Origin: Alloyangia mangrovi
GTDB lineage: Bacteria > Pseudomonadota > Alphaproteobacteria > Rhodobacterales > Rhodobacteraceae
Length of the DNA: 64,000 bases
Assembly: GCF_002300555.2 (NCBI RefSeq)
Contig: NZ_NTHN02000002.1
Location: 62,001 to 126,000 of the forward strand
Direction of reading: 5' to 3'
The notes under the pieces are model-generated. The model made no database searches. It was not told where the DNA came from and saw nothing but the letters and a program-made list of their open reading frames with translations. This document shows, in pieces, positions 26,755 through 37,194 of the stretch (the first letter of the stretch is position 1; every line of letters starts with the position of its first letter). The translations under genes were made by a program, and so were the position numbers.

Positions 26755-27710
26755 GCGGCGTTCTCCGCCGCCTCGGCGGTCCAGCCGCCCGCCTCGGTGC
26801 TGACGAAGGCGTCGGCGCATTTCTTCGCCAGCGTCCGTACCCGACCGATATAGGCCTGGCGCTCGGTGACCGAGATCACCCCGCGCGCGTCGAGCAGGTT
26901 GAACAGGTGCGAGGCCTTGATGCACTGATCGTAGGCCGGGTGGGCCATGACGATGCGCTTGCCGGTCTTGGGGTCGTCATGCGTGCGCGCGAGGATCGCC
27001 TCGCACTCGGCCTCGGCTTCCTCGAAGTGGCGCAGCAGCACCTCGGTGTTGGCGACGTCGAAGTTCCAGCGCGAGTATTCCTCCTCGGTTTGCCGGAAGA
27101 CGTCGCCGTATTTCAGCGCGATCGGCGAGTCGGGATCGTTGAAAGGCATGTCCATCACGTGGTCGATGCCGAGCACGTACATGGCCAGCCGCTCGAGCCC
27201 GTAGGTCAGCTCGCCCGAGACCGGGTGGCAGTCATGGCCGCCGACCTGCTGGAAATAGGTGAACTGCGAGACTTCCATGCCGTCGCACCAAACTTCCCAG
27301 CCAAGCCCCCAGGCGCCCAGCGTCGGGCTTTCCCAGTCGTCCTCGACGAAGCGGATGTCGTGCAGGCTCATGTCGATGCCGATGGCCTCGAGCGAGCCGA
27401 GATAGAGCGCCTGCAGGTCCGGCGGGCTCGGTTTGATCAGCACCTGGTACTGGTAATAGTGCTGCAGCCGGTTCGGGTTCTCGCCGTAGCGCCCGTCGGT
27501 CGGGCGGCGCGAGGGCTGCACGTAGGCGGCGGCCCAGGGCTTCGAGCCGAGCGCGCGCAGCGTGGTGGCCGGGTGGAAGGTGCCCGCACCCACTTCCATG
27601 TCGTAGGGCTGCAGCACGGCGCAGCCCTTGGCGGCCCAATAGGTCTGCAGCCGCAGGATGATCTCCTGGAAACTGCGCGGCTTGCTGCTCTCGCTGCGGA
27701 TCTCGCTCAT
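26751..27710 (-). CDS. glyQ: Glycyl-tRNA synthetase alpha subunit
   Basis: 319 residues from ATG 27710. The alpha subunit of the bacterial alpha2-beta2 enzyme, which activates glycine. Family motifs: [75 protein letters not shown] and [14 protein letters not shown]. The beta subunit gene glyS is not in the window; downstream comes only the DUF6446 gene and then convergent hemC. Confidence 0.95.
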   Translation of the reverse strand: MSEIRSESSKPRSFQEIILRLQTYWAAKGCAVLQPYDMEVGAGTFHPATTLRALGSKPWAAAYVQPSRRPTDGRYGENPNRLQHYYQYQVLIKPSPPDLQALYLGSLEAIGIDMSLHDIRFVEDDWESPTLGAWGLGWEVWCDGMEVSQFTYFQQVGGHDCHPVSGELTYGLERLAMYVLGIDHVMDMPFNDPDSPIALKYGDVFRQTEEEYSRWNFDVANTEVLLRHFEEAEAECEAILARTHDDPKTGKRIVMAHPAYDQCIKASHLFNLLDARGVISVTERQAYIGRVRTLAKKCADAFVSTEAGGWTAEAAENAA

Positions 27711-27910
27711 GGCATCTTTCCCCTTGCGCGCCGCCTGTGCGGGCGCCCGTCGTCCAATGGTCGGCTGCCTGATTATGCGTGCAACGGTCAAGGGTCAATG
27801 CGCCAGCCTGACCATCTTTTGAGATGACGCGAGCGGGGGGGTCTGTTACAGAGTCCTTTCAGAAAACAAGAGACGATCACAAGACCGGGGCCCGAGGAGC
27901 GAGTGAAGCC

Positions 27911-29758
27911 ATGTTCAGATCCATACTATTAGCAGGCACTGCGGCCGTCATGCTGGCGCAGGGCGTGGCAGCGCAACAGGGCGAGGTGGTCTATATCCAG
28001 ATCGAGGCCCAGCCCAGCCTGAACGAGGCCGAGGCGCGTCTGCGCGACTACGCGGGCGGGTTGCGCGACGTGAACGGTTTCTCGTTGGGCGGAGGCTGGT
28101 ACGGCATCGCGCTCGGCCCCTATGATCCCGAGGTCGCCGCCGAGCAACTGCGGAGCCTGCGGGCCGCGGGCCGCATCCCGCGCGATTCCTATCTCGCCGC
28201 CGCCGGCGAATACGGACGGCAGTTCTGGCCGGTGGGTGCGGGCATTGCCGGCACTGCCAGCCAACCGGCCGTCACCGCGGCGCCGCTCGACCCGAGGCCC
28301 GATGAAGAGCGCGCGGAGCCCAGCAGCGAGCAGACCGCCGCGCTCGCGCAGGACCTTGGGCAGGACCCTGGCGAGGCGCCGCAGGAGGCTGCCGCCGCCC
28401 CCGCCGCCGCGCCCGTCACGACCCCCGAGATCCCCGAGGAGACCGTCTCGGAGGCCCGCCGCAGCGAGGCGCAGCTCAGCGCCGCCGAACGCCAGCAGTT
28501 GCAGGTCGCCCTGCGCTGGTCGGGACATTACGACAGCGCCATCGACGGCGCCTTCGGCAATGGCACCCGCATGGCCATGGGCGCCTGGCAGCGCGACAAC
28601 GGCTACGAGGTCACCGGCATCCTCACCACCCGCCAGCGCGCCGACTTGCTGGGCAAGTACAACGCCGTGCTCGAGGGCACCGGCATGCAGGAGGTGAACG
28701 ACGCCCGCGCCGGGATCGCCATCGAGCTGCCGATGGGCTTGCTGGAGTTCGATCGCCACGAGGCGCCCTTCGCGATCTACAAGGGCAATGGCACGCTCGA
28801 GGGGGCACAGGCGCTGCTGATCAGCCAGCCGGGCGACCGCAAGGCGCTGAACGGGCTCTACGAGATCCTGCAGACGCTGGCGATCGTGCCGGTGAACGGC
28901 GCCCGCAACCTGCGCCGTGACGGCTTTACCCTCGCCGGCGAGAACGCGCGGATCACCAGCCACACCGAGGCGGTGCTGCAGGGCGGGCAGATCAAGGGCT
29001 GGACGCTGGTCTGGCCGGCCGGCGACGAGGCTCGCTTCGAGCGCGTCGTGAACATGATGAAGACCAGCTTCCGCGTCACGCCCGGCGTGCTCGACCCGGC
29101 CTCGGTCAGCGATGACGGCCAGTCGCTTGACCTGGTCTCCGGCCTGCCGATCCGCAAGCCGCGCGAGACCGTGGCGGGCTTTTTCGTCGACGCGCGCGGC
29201 ACGGTGCTGACCTCTGCCGCCGCCGTGGCGGGCTGCGGGCGGCTCACCCTCGATGGCAGCTACGACGCAGAGCTCCTGCAAAGCGATGCGGAACTCGGGG
29301 TGGCGCTGCTGCGCCCGACTGCGGCGCTGGCACCGCGTGGCGTGGCGCGGCTGCGCACCGACATGCCGCGGATCAACTCCGAGGTGGCCGTTGCGGGCTT
29401 CCCCTACGGCGGCGTGCTGAGCGCGCCTACATTGACCTTCGGCGCGCTCGAAGACGCGAAGGGTCTCGGCGGCGAGGAGACTCTGGCGCGGCTGGCGGTC
29501 GAGGCGACGCCGGGCGACGCGGGCGGGCCGGTGCTCGATGCCGGCGGCGCGGTGGTCGGCGTGCTGATGCCGCGCGATGCAGGCGCCAAGCAACTGCCGG
29601 AGAACGTGGCCTTCGCCACCGACGCCTCGGCGCTGCTTGCCTTCCTGCAGGGCGCCGGCATCCCCGGCAACGCCTCGCGGGGCGAGGGTGTCATGGCCCC
29701 CGAAGACCTCACCGCCGCCGCCCGCGACATGACCGTGGCGGTCAACTGCTGGGAATGA
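27911..29758 (+). CDS. Envelope protein: SPOR-like, peptidoglycan-binding and inactive trypsin-like domains
   Basis: 615 residues from ATG 27911. A signal peptide (about residues 1-21, ending GVAAQ) is followed by a SPOR-like segment (VVYIQIEAQPSLNEAEARL). An Ala/Pro/Glu-rich linker leads to a peptidoglycan-binding domain at about 190-255 (LQVALRWSGHYDSAIDGAFG). The C-terminal part, about 435-600, has a trypsin-like fold pattern, but the Ser motif reads GDAGGP at 535-540 (Ala for Ser) and the His segment reads LTSAAAVAGC. It is therefore probably a binding protein and not a protease. A strong terminator follows. Confidence 0.7.
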   Translation: MFRSILLAGTAAVMLAQGVAAQQGEVVYIQIEAQPSLNEAEARLRDYAGGLRDVNGFSLGGGWYGIALGPYDPEVAAEQLRSLRAAGRIPRDSYLAAAGEYGRQFWPVGAGIAGTASQPAVTAAPLDPRPDEERAEPSSEQTAALAQDLGQDPGEAPQEAAAAPAAAPVTTPEIPEETVSEARRSEAQLSAAERQQLQVALRWSGHYDSAIDGAFGNGTRMAMGAWQRDNGYEVTGILTTRQRADLLGKYNAVLEGTGMQEVNDARAGIAIELPMGLLEFDRHEAPFAIYKGNGTLEGAQALLISQPGDRKALNGLYEILQTLAIVPVNGARNLRRDGFTLAGENARITSHTEAVLQGGQIKGWTLVWPAGDEARFERVVNMMKTSFRVTPGVLDPASVSDDGQSLDLVSGLPIRKPRETVAGFFVDARGTVLTSAAAVAGCGRLTLDGSYDAELLQSDAELGVALLRPTAALAPRGVARLRTDMPRINSEVAVAGFPYGGVLSAPTLTFGALEDAKGLGGEETLARLAVEATPGDAGGPVLDAGGAVVGVLMPRDAGAKQLPENVAFATDASALLAFLQGAGIPGNASRGEGVMAPEDLTAAARDMTVAVNCWE

Positions 29759-29840
29759 GCCTCGCAAGGGGCCTGGGCACAGACCTCGGCCCTTCTTCTA
29801 GGCGGAAGTATCCCGGGGGGTGAATTCGCCGCAAGGCGAA

Positions 29841-29871
29841 GAGGGGGGCAGCGCCCCCCCTCTCTCTTTTT
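29841..29871 (+). terminator. Terminator after the envelope protein gene
   Basis: A GC-rich stem GAGGGGGGC paired with GCCCCCCCTC around a three-base loop is followed by TCTCTTTTTC. A smaller hairpin TTCGCC-GCAA-GGCGAA stands directly before it (29825-29840). Confidence 0.7.
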
Positions 29872-29891
29872 CCGATCTGTACTGACGGGCT

Positions 29892-31181
29892 TCAGGCCCC
29901 GGTCACCCGCCAGATGATGTCGCCCACGTCATCGGCCATCAGCAGCGACTTGCCGTCCGGCCCGATGCAGACCCCGACCGGCCGCCCGTAGGAGACGCTC
30001 TCGTCCTCGGCGAGGAAGCCCGACAGGATATCGCGCGCCGGCCCCGAGGGTTTGCCGTTCTCGAAGGGCACGAAGACCAGCTTGTAGCCGCTCAGCGTCG
30101 AGCGGTTCCACGAGCCGTGCTGGCCGATCACCATGCCGTCCGGGAAGCCGGGCAGGGTGCCTTCGGGCATCCAGCACAGACCCAGCGAGGCGGTGTGCCC
30201 GCCAAGCGCGTAGTCGGGCTGGATCGCGCGCGCGACCAGCGCCGCGTCCTGCGGCACGCGGTCGTCGACGATCTGCCCCCAGTAGCAGAAGGGCCATCCG
30301 TAGAAGCCGCCATCCTGCACCGAGGTGAGATAGTCGGGCGGGGTCTCGTCGCCGAGCCCGTCGCGCTCGTTGACCACGGTCCAGAGCGCGCCCGTCGTCG
30401 GCTCCCAGGCCATGCCCACCGGGTTGCGCAGGCCCGAGGCGAAGACGCGGGACTCGCCGGTGGCCAGGTCCAGCTCCCAGATCGCGGCGCGGCCTTCCTC
30501 GGCCTCCATGCCCTCGTCGGCGATGTTGCTGAGCGAGCCGACCCCGGCGTAGATCTTGCTGCGGTCGGGAGAGACGATCAGGCTGCGGGTCCAGTGGCCA
30601 TGCGGCTTGAACTCGACCAGCTTCCGGCCCTCGCCGGTGAGCGAAGTTGCGCCCTCCTCGTAGGGGAAGGCGACGATGCCGTCGGTGTTGCCGACGTAGA
30701 AGGTGCCATCCACAAGCGCCATGCCAAAGGGTTGGTTCTGGTTTTCGAGGAAGATCTCGCGCCGCTCGGCGACGCCGTCGCCATCCTCGTCGCGCCAGAG
30801 GGTGATCCGGTTGGCACTGGTGCCGAGCGCCCGCGCCCGGCGCATGGTGGCATGCATGGCGCGGTCGAAGAGGGTCTTCGGCGGACGGCCCTGCTGCATC
30901 GCCTCGGCGACCAGAACGTCGCCGTTCGGCAGCACCTCGATCCAGCGCGGGTGCAGCAGCTCCGAGGCAAAGGCGTTGACCTTCAGCCCCGGCGCGGCGG
31001 TCGGTGTGTGGCCCGGCTCCCAACCCTTCGCGGTCGGCATCTTCAGGGTCATGATCCCCTGTTTCTTGGCCTCCGGTATGCTAGGATTTGCACCGAACGC
31101 CTGTGTGCCCGGCGCGCTTGCGCGCCGAAGTAGAACCATTGTGCCGCCGATCATCGCGGTCACGCGTGCCATGAAGTCCAT
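29892..31181 (-). CDS. Sorbosone dehydrogenase family protein (PQQ-type beta-propeller)
   Basis: 429 residues. Six-bladed propeller pattern of soluble PQQ-dependent sugar or aldehyde dehydrogenases: LHPRWIEVLPNGDVLVAEA, GVGSLSNIADEGMEAEEGRA, ASGLRNPVGMAWEPTTGALW, VNERDGLGDETPPDYL, GQHGSWNRS and YGRPVGVCIGPDGKSLL. The N-terminus has a hydrophobic stretch (RVTAMIGGTMVLL) that could serve for export. The substrate is uncertain. ATG at 31181 is preferred over an upstream TTG; the exact base is uncertain by one. Confidence 0.75.
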   Translation of the reverse strand: MDFMARVTAMIGGTMVLLRRASAPGTQAFGANPSIPEAKKQGIMTLKMPTAKGWEPGHTPTAAPGLKVNAFASELLHPRWIEVLPNGDVLVAEAMQQGRPPKTLFDRAMHATMRRARALGTSANRITLWRDEDGDGVAERREIFLENQNQPFGMALVDGTFYVGNTDGIVAFPYEEGATSLTGEGRKLVEFKPHGHWTRSLIVSPDRSKIYAGVGSLSNIADEGMEAEEGRAAIWELDLATGESRVFASGLRNPVGMAWEPTTGALWTVVNERDGLGDETPPDYLTSVQDGGFYGWPFCYWGQIVDDRVPQDAALVARAIQPDYALGGHTASLGLCWMPEGTLPGFPDGMVIGQHGSWNRSTLSGYKLVFVPFENGKPSGPARDILSGFLAEDESVSYGRPVGVCIGPDGKSLLMADDVGDIIWRVTGA

Positions 31182-31366
31182 GTCAGCCCCCAGCCAGTGT
31201 TTGCGCGAACCTATCGCAGGCGAGGCGAAGGGCAAAGGGGTAGCGCGACGTTTGCACGCACCCGCACCCGGCGATTGCTCCCTGAGGTCAAGCGCTTGCG
31301 GGCATTGAATACGCCGGGCATTTTGCTATCGAGCGCCCCCGTGATCGGCCGAGAGGAGAGACGCCA

Positions 31367-32380
31367 ATGACCATCCGCATTCGTACCGCCCTACTGGGCG
31401 CCGCGCTCGCCGGGACCGCCGCAACCTCGGCGGTCGCCGAAGAGTGGCGTCTCAACAACTTCCTGCCGGAGACCCGGCCGGAGACCGCACAGATCGAGCA
31501 GTTCGCCGAGGACGTGAACGCGGCGCTCGCCGACAAGGATTTCAAGCTGACCGTCTACAGCGGCGGCTCGCTGGGGCTTAAGAACACCGACCTGCTGCGC
31601 GTGCTGCCGCGCGGCGCGGTCGAGATGAGCCTGATGTGGTCGAACTACCTCGGCCGCGACGCGCCGGCGCTGAGCTCGGTCTTCGTGCAGGGCGCGATCA
31701 GCACCGTCGACGAGCTGAAGGCGGTGCTGCCGGTGGCGCAGGAGATCTACGAGGAAGAGTACACGGACTGGGGGGTGACCACCGTTGGCTTCGTGGCGAT
31801 CCCGACGCTCTCGGTCTCGGTCTTCTGCCGCGACGAGCCGATCCACACGCTCGAGGACCTCAAGGGCGTGAAGCTGCGGGTCTGGGCGCGCGAGCAGGTG
31901 GAGACCTTCACCAAGCTTGGCGTCGCCGCGCAGATCATCCCGCAGGAAGAGACCTACGTGGCGCTGAAGACCGGCGTGGTGGATTGCGCGCTCTACCCGG
32001 CACTTTACGCCAGCACGATCTCGCTGCAGGAGGTGACGAAATACGCCTCCTTCCTCTACCCGATGGCCTCGGCGCCCTACACGCTGGGCGTCGCCACGGA
32101 CAAGTGGGAGTCCACCGATCCCGAGATCCGGACGGCGATCACCACGGCGGCGGATGCGCTCTGGGAGCGCACCAACCAGTACGACAAGGACGCCGAGGCC
32201 GAGATGGCCGCGCGCGAGAAGCTGGGCGAGATGGGCGTGACCTGGGGCGAGGACTTCCCCGAGGCCGACCGGGCGCAGTTCATGGAGGCCGTGTCCGAGA
32301 CCTGGCAGATGCTCGCCGAGGAAGCCGGTGGCAATGCAATGGACTACCGCGCGCGCGTGCTCGAAGCGCTTGGCCGCTGA
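31367..32380 (+). CDS. TRAP transporter solute-binding protein (DctP type)
   Basis: 337 residues. Signal peptide (RTALLGAALAGTAATSAVA, cleavage near residue 24). DctP-family motifs: YSGGSLGLKNTDLLRVLPRG, LEDLKGVKLRVWAREQVET with the conserved Arg that binds the carboxylate, and LKTGVVDCALYPALYA. Works in the periplasm with the two permeases downstream. The substrate is probably an organic acid but cannot be named. Confidence 0.85.
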   Translation: MTIRIRTALLGAALAGTAATSAVAEEWRLNNFLPETRPETAQIEQFAEDVNAALADKDFKLTVYSGGSLGLKNTDLLRVLPRGAVEMSLMWSNYLGRDAPALSSVFVQGAISTVDELKAVLPVAQEIYEEEYTDWGVTTVGFVAIPTLSVSVFCRDEPIHTLEDLKGVKLRVWAREQVETFTKLGVAAQIIPQEETYVALKTGVVDCALYPALYASTISLQEVTKYASFLYPMASAPYTLGVATDKWESTDPEIRTAITTAADALWERTNQYDKDAEAEMAAREKLGEMGVTWGEDFPEADRAQFMEAVSETWQMLAEEAGGNAMDYRARVLEALGR

Positions 32381-32389
32381 TCCGCTGCG

Positions 32390-32908
32390 ATGAGGGCGCT
32401 GAGACACATGCTGTCGCGGGGGCTGGAGCTTCTGGCCCTCGCCATGGCGCTGCTGGCCGCATTTGCCATGGTGGGGATCGTTGGGATCATCACCACCAGC
32501 GTGATCATGCGCCGCTTCTTCAACGCACCGTTGCATGTCACCGAGGACATGGTCGGGCTGATGCTGAGCGCCATGCTCTTCCTGGCCCTGCCGCTGGTGA
32601 CCCTGCGAGCCGAGCACGTGAGGGTGTCGATCGTCGCCGACGCCTTGCAGAGCCGGATCCCGCGCCTATTGCGCATCGCCGCGATGCTGGTCGGCGTGCT
32701 CTTCTTCGGCTGGATCCTGCTGGAGTCCATCCCCTGGTTCGAATTCGCCTGGAAGCGGAACCTGAAGTCCGAGACCGCCCGCGTGCTGCTCTATCCCTGG
32801 ATGGCGGCTTTGCCGCTCTCGGTGGCGGTGACCTGGGTGATCTTCGCCGGGCGGCTGCTCGGGCTGCTGGCGCCGGAGCGGCCGCACGCGCCCGAAGAGC
32901 TGCAATGA
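32390..32908 (+). CDS. TRAP transporter small permease (DctQ type)
   Basis: 172 residues with four hydrophobic helices and the DctQ pattern TTSVIMRRFFNAPLHVTEDM, FLALPLVTLRAEHVRVSIV. It starts ten bases after the binding-protein gene and is followed by the large permease gene, which is the standard dctPQM order. Confidence 0.85.
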   Translation: MRALRHMLSRGLELLALAMALLAAFAMVGIVGIITTSVIMRRFFNAPLHVTEDMVGLMLSAMLFLALPLVTLRAEHVRVSIVADALQSRIPRLLRIAAMLVGVLFFGWILLESIPWFEFAWKRNLKSETARVLLYPWMAALPLSVAVTWVIFAGRLLGLLAPERPHAPEELQ

Positions 32909-32937
32909 CCATGACCCCCTCAAAGGACAGGTAGCCC

Positions 32938-34227
32938 ATGTTCTGGACCACGTTGATCGGTGTCATGGTGTTCTGCGCCTCGACAGGCGTCGCGCTTGGC
33001 GCGGCGCTTGGCCTCACGGGGCTGGTGCTGCTGCACGTCTATTCCAATGGCGCGACCTCGCTGGCGGTGGATGCGATCTGGAACGTCTTCAACTCTTTCA
33101 CCCTCAGCGCGGTGCCGCTGTTCATCCTGCTGGGGGAAATCCTGCTGCACAGCGGGGTGAGCAACCGCGCCTATTCCGCCTTCGCACCGCTCTTCCGCCG
33201 CGTGCCGGGCGGCTTGCTGCACACCAATATCGCAGTCTGCACGCTCTTCGGTGCGGTCAGCGGCTCGAGCATGTCGACCGCCGCCGCCGTGGGCGCGGTC
33301 GCGTACCCCGAGATGGTCCGGCGCGGCTATGACAAGGACGTCATCGTCGGCAGCCTCGCGGGCGGCGGCACATTGGGCCTGCTGATCCCGCCGAGCCTGT
33401 CGTTCCTGATCTACGGCGCGCTCACCGAGACCTCGATCGGGCGGCTCTTCATGGCGGGGATCCTCCCGGGGCTGATGATCGGGCTCATGTTCATGGGCTA
33501 CATCCTCGTCAAGGCGCTGCGCCACCCCGAGATCGCCCCGCGCGACGAGAGCGGCCTGCCGCTGCGCGACATCCTGCGCGGCTTCAGCCAGGTCTGGCCG
33601 CTGCTGATGCTGATCGTTGCGGTGATCGGCAGCATCATCGGCGGCATCGCGACCCCCACCGAGGCCGCGGGGCTCGGCGTCGTGCTGGCAACCGTCATCT
33701 CCTTCCTTTGGGGAGACCTCACATTGCGCAAGCTGCTCGACGCGGTCTTCCATTCGACGCTGCTCTTTGCGGCGATCGGCTTCGTGGTGCTGGGCGCGAC
33801 GATCCTCGCGCAGTCGGTGAGCATCCTCGGCATCCCGCAGCAGATCCTGAACGCCGTCGCGACAAGCGGGCTGGGGCAATACACCATCCTCATGATCGTG
33901 GTGCTGATCTACCTGCTGCTCGGCTGCTTCTTCGACGGGCTGTCGCTGATGATCATGACCCTGCCAGTGGTCTTCCCGCTGCTGACCGGGCTCGGCTATG
34001 ATCCGATCTGGGTCGGCGTGCTGATCACCATCGTCATCGAGATCGGCCAGGTGACGCCACCGGTGGGGCTCAATCTCTCGGTGCTGTCGAGCCTGACCAA
34101 GAACGAGATCAGCCTCGGCCGGGTGGCAACGGCGACGGTGCCTTACTGGCTCATCCATCTTTTCGCGCTGGTGGTGCTGACGATTTTCCCGGTGATCGCG
34201 CTCTACCTGCCCAACCTGTTGTTCTGA
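32938..34227 (+). CDS. TRAP transporter large permease (DctM type)
   Basis: 429 residues with about twelve hydrophobic segments. Typical DctM motifs: VPLFILLGEILLHSGVS, LFGAVSGSSMSTAAAVGAV, GLLIPPSLSFLIYGALTE, IATPTEAAGLGVVLATVI and GLSLMIMTLPVVFPLL, and the C-terminal GQVTPPVGLNLSVLSSL. Forms the sodium-driven transport channel with the DctQ subunit. Confidence 0.9.
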   Translation: MFWTTLIGVMVFCASTGVALGAALGLTGLVLLHVYSNGATSLAVDAIWNVFNSFTLSAVPLFILLGEILLHSGVSNRAYSAFAPLFRRVPGGLLHTNIAVCTLFGAVSGSSMSTAAAVGAVAYPEMVRRGYDKDVIVGSLAGGGTLGLLIPPSLSFLIYGALTETSIGRLFMAGILPGLMIGLMFMGYILVKALRHPEIAPRDESGLPLRDILRGFSQVWPLLMLIVAVIGSIIGGIATPTEAAGLGVVLATVISFLWGDLTLRKLLDAVFHSTLLFAAIGFVVLGATILAQSVSILGIPQQILNAVATSGLGQYTILMIVVLIYLLLGCFFDGLSLMIMTLPVVFPLLTGLGYDPIWVGVLITIVIEIGQVTPPVGLNLSVLSSLTKNEISLGRVATATVPYWLIHLFALVVLTIFPVIALYLPNLLF

Positions 34228-34243
34228 GGAAAGGTTTTCTCTC

Positions 34244-34618
34244 ATGGCCCTGAAACTCCGTCCCAAGCGCTTCGGTCCGGTCTCGGTGCTCTTCAACCCC
34301 GAAGGCCCGGTGCGCTTCGTCTCGGGCGAGGGCGGCGAGCCGCTGCCCCATCCGCCCTATGACAAGCCGGTACTGACGCTGATGGCGTCGGTGGCGCATT
34401 GCCTTGTGGAATCGCTGCGCATCGTCGCCAAGCGTGACGAGGTGGCATTGCCGGCCTATGCGATCACCGTGACCGCCGAGAAGGCCATCGACGAGCCGGG
34501 GCGCCTGCAGTCCATGGTCTGCCGCATCGAGGGCTATCTGCCCGAGGAGATGCTGCGCGAGGCCAAGTCAATGTGCACCGTCAGCAACACGCTGAACTGC
34601 AAGATCACCCTGGAATGA
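34244..34618 (+). CDS. OsmC-like protein
   Basis: 124 residues. It has the shape of a short OsmC/Ohr-like domain (LTLMASVAHCLVESLRIVAK with one Cys in the central helix; YAITVTAEKAI; CRIEGYLPEE). Members of the superfamily with two Cys reduce organic peroxides; a second Cys is in SMCTVSNTLNC, so activity is possible but untested. It follows the TRAP genes by 16 bases and may be co-transcribed. Confidence 0.6.
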   Translation: MALKLRPKRFGPVSVLFNPEGPVRFVSGEGGEPLPHPPYDKPVLTLMASVAHCLVESLRIVAKRDEVALPAYAITVTAEKAIDEPGRLQSMVCRIEGYLPEEMLREAKSMCTVSNTLNCKITLE

Positions 34619-34705
34619 GGCCGCCATGCCCATGCGCGCGGCTTGTGAAGCCGTGCCGGATGGGGCATGTGACATCATCTTCGTGGCAACGGAAAGGATC
34701 GTGTC

Positions 34706-34870
34706 ATGGACTATAGCAAGATGGGCGGTGGACGCCCGGGCTCGAACAAGCCGAAGTTCAGTGCGGAAGACATCAAGCGCGAGGGAAAGGCCGGCACCGG
34801 CGGCAAGGCCAGCAAGGAAGAGCTCCTGGCGCGCATGAAGGCGCAGAACGAGGCGAAGAAGAAGGACTGA
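34706..34870 (+). CDS. Small conserved basic protein, 54 residues
   Basis: ATG 34706 after GGAAAGGATC encodes a hydrophilic, Lys/Gly-rich protein: GGGRPGSNKPKFSAEDIKRE, then a Gly-rich bend and a helix KEELLARMKAQNEAKKK. Such short proteins recur upstream of housekeeping genes in Rhodobacterales. Low complexity and charge suggest nucleic-acid or ribosome contact. The function is unknown. Confidence 0.55.
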   Translation: MDYSKMGGGRPGSNKPKFSAEDIKREGKAGTGGKASKEELLARMKAQNEAKKKD

Positions 34871-34950
34871 CCCTCGGGTCGGACCAAGGCGGCGTCTCTC
34901 GGCCCGGCATCAATGCGGCGTCGCCGGGCTGCCTGGAAAGGCCGCAAAAG

Positions 34951-34980
34951 CAAAAGGCGCGGGAAACCCCGCGCCTTTCG
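34951..34980. terminator. Bidirectional terminator between the small gene and ilvC
   Basis: Ten-base stem AAGGCGCGGG/CCCGCGCCTT with loop AAAC; T-rich on one side (TTTCG) and, on the opposite strand, TTTTGCTTTTG. It serves the converging gene at 34706 and ilvC. Confidence 0.8.
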
Positions 34981-34999
34981 TCTGTCCGGGAAGTCCCGA

Positions 35000-36652
<1,653 letters not shown>

Positions 36653-36656
<4 letters not shown>

Positions 36657-37108
36657 TCGACCTCGATGACATTGACCGTGCACTGGTGCTGGCGCTGGCC
36701 AAGGACGCGGGCGCCAGCGCGGGGGCCCTGGGGCGGCGGTTCGGCCTTTCGCAGCCGGCCTGCTGGCGGCGCATCCAGCGGCTGCGCGAGGCCGGAGTGT
36801 TTCGCAAGCCCCGGCTGGATCTCGACCTCGAGGCGCTGGGGTTCGGCGTGACGGTGTTCCTCGGCGTGAAACTCGCGACCAAAGGTCGGGTCAGCCTAGA
36901 GGACTTCGAGCGCGCCGTTTCGGCCATTCCCGAAGTGCAGATCGTCGAGCACGTGCTCGGCGCCTTCGACTACCGGCTTCGGGTGGTGGCGCGCGACATT
37001 CCCGATTTCGAGCGGGTGCTGCGGCGGCGGATCATGACGCTGCCCGGCGTGGGCCGGGTCGAGGCCAACGTGGTGCTGACCGAGGAGCGCCGACCCGGGC
37101 CGCTCTGA
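36653..37108 (+). CDS. Lrp/AsnC family regulator (second of two)
   Basis: 151 residues, the same layout as its neighbour: helix-turn-helix (GRRFGLSQPACWRRIQRLRE) then RAM domain (VQIVEHVLGAFDYRLRVVAR). The two proteins are homologous but diverged, and overlapping frames mean they are made together, so they could form mixed oligomers. The aminotransferase downstream is a possible target. Confidence 0.9.
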
Positions 37109-37194
37109 GCCCGCTCTGCGGCCCGCGACCATCGGAGGTTTTGCCAATCCGCGCGATCCGCGCTAACCCCTTCGCAACAACAAAGGAGGTAGCC

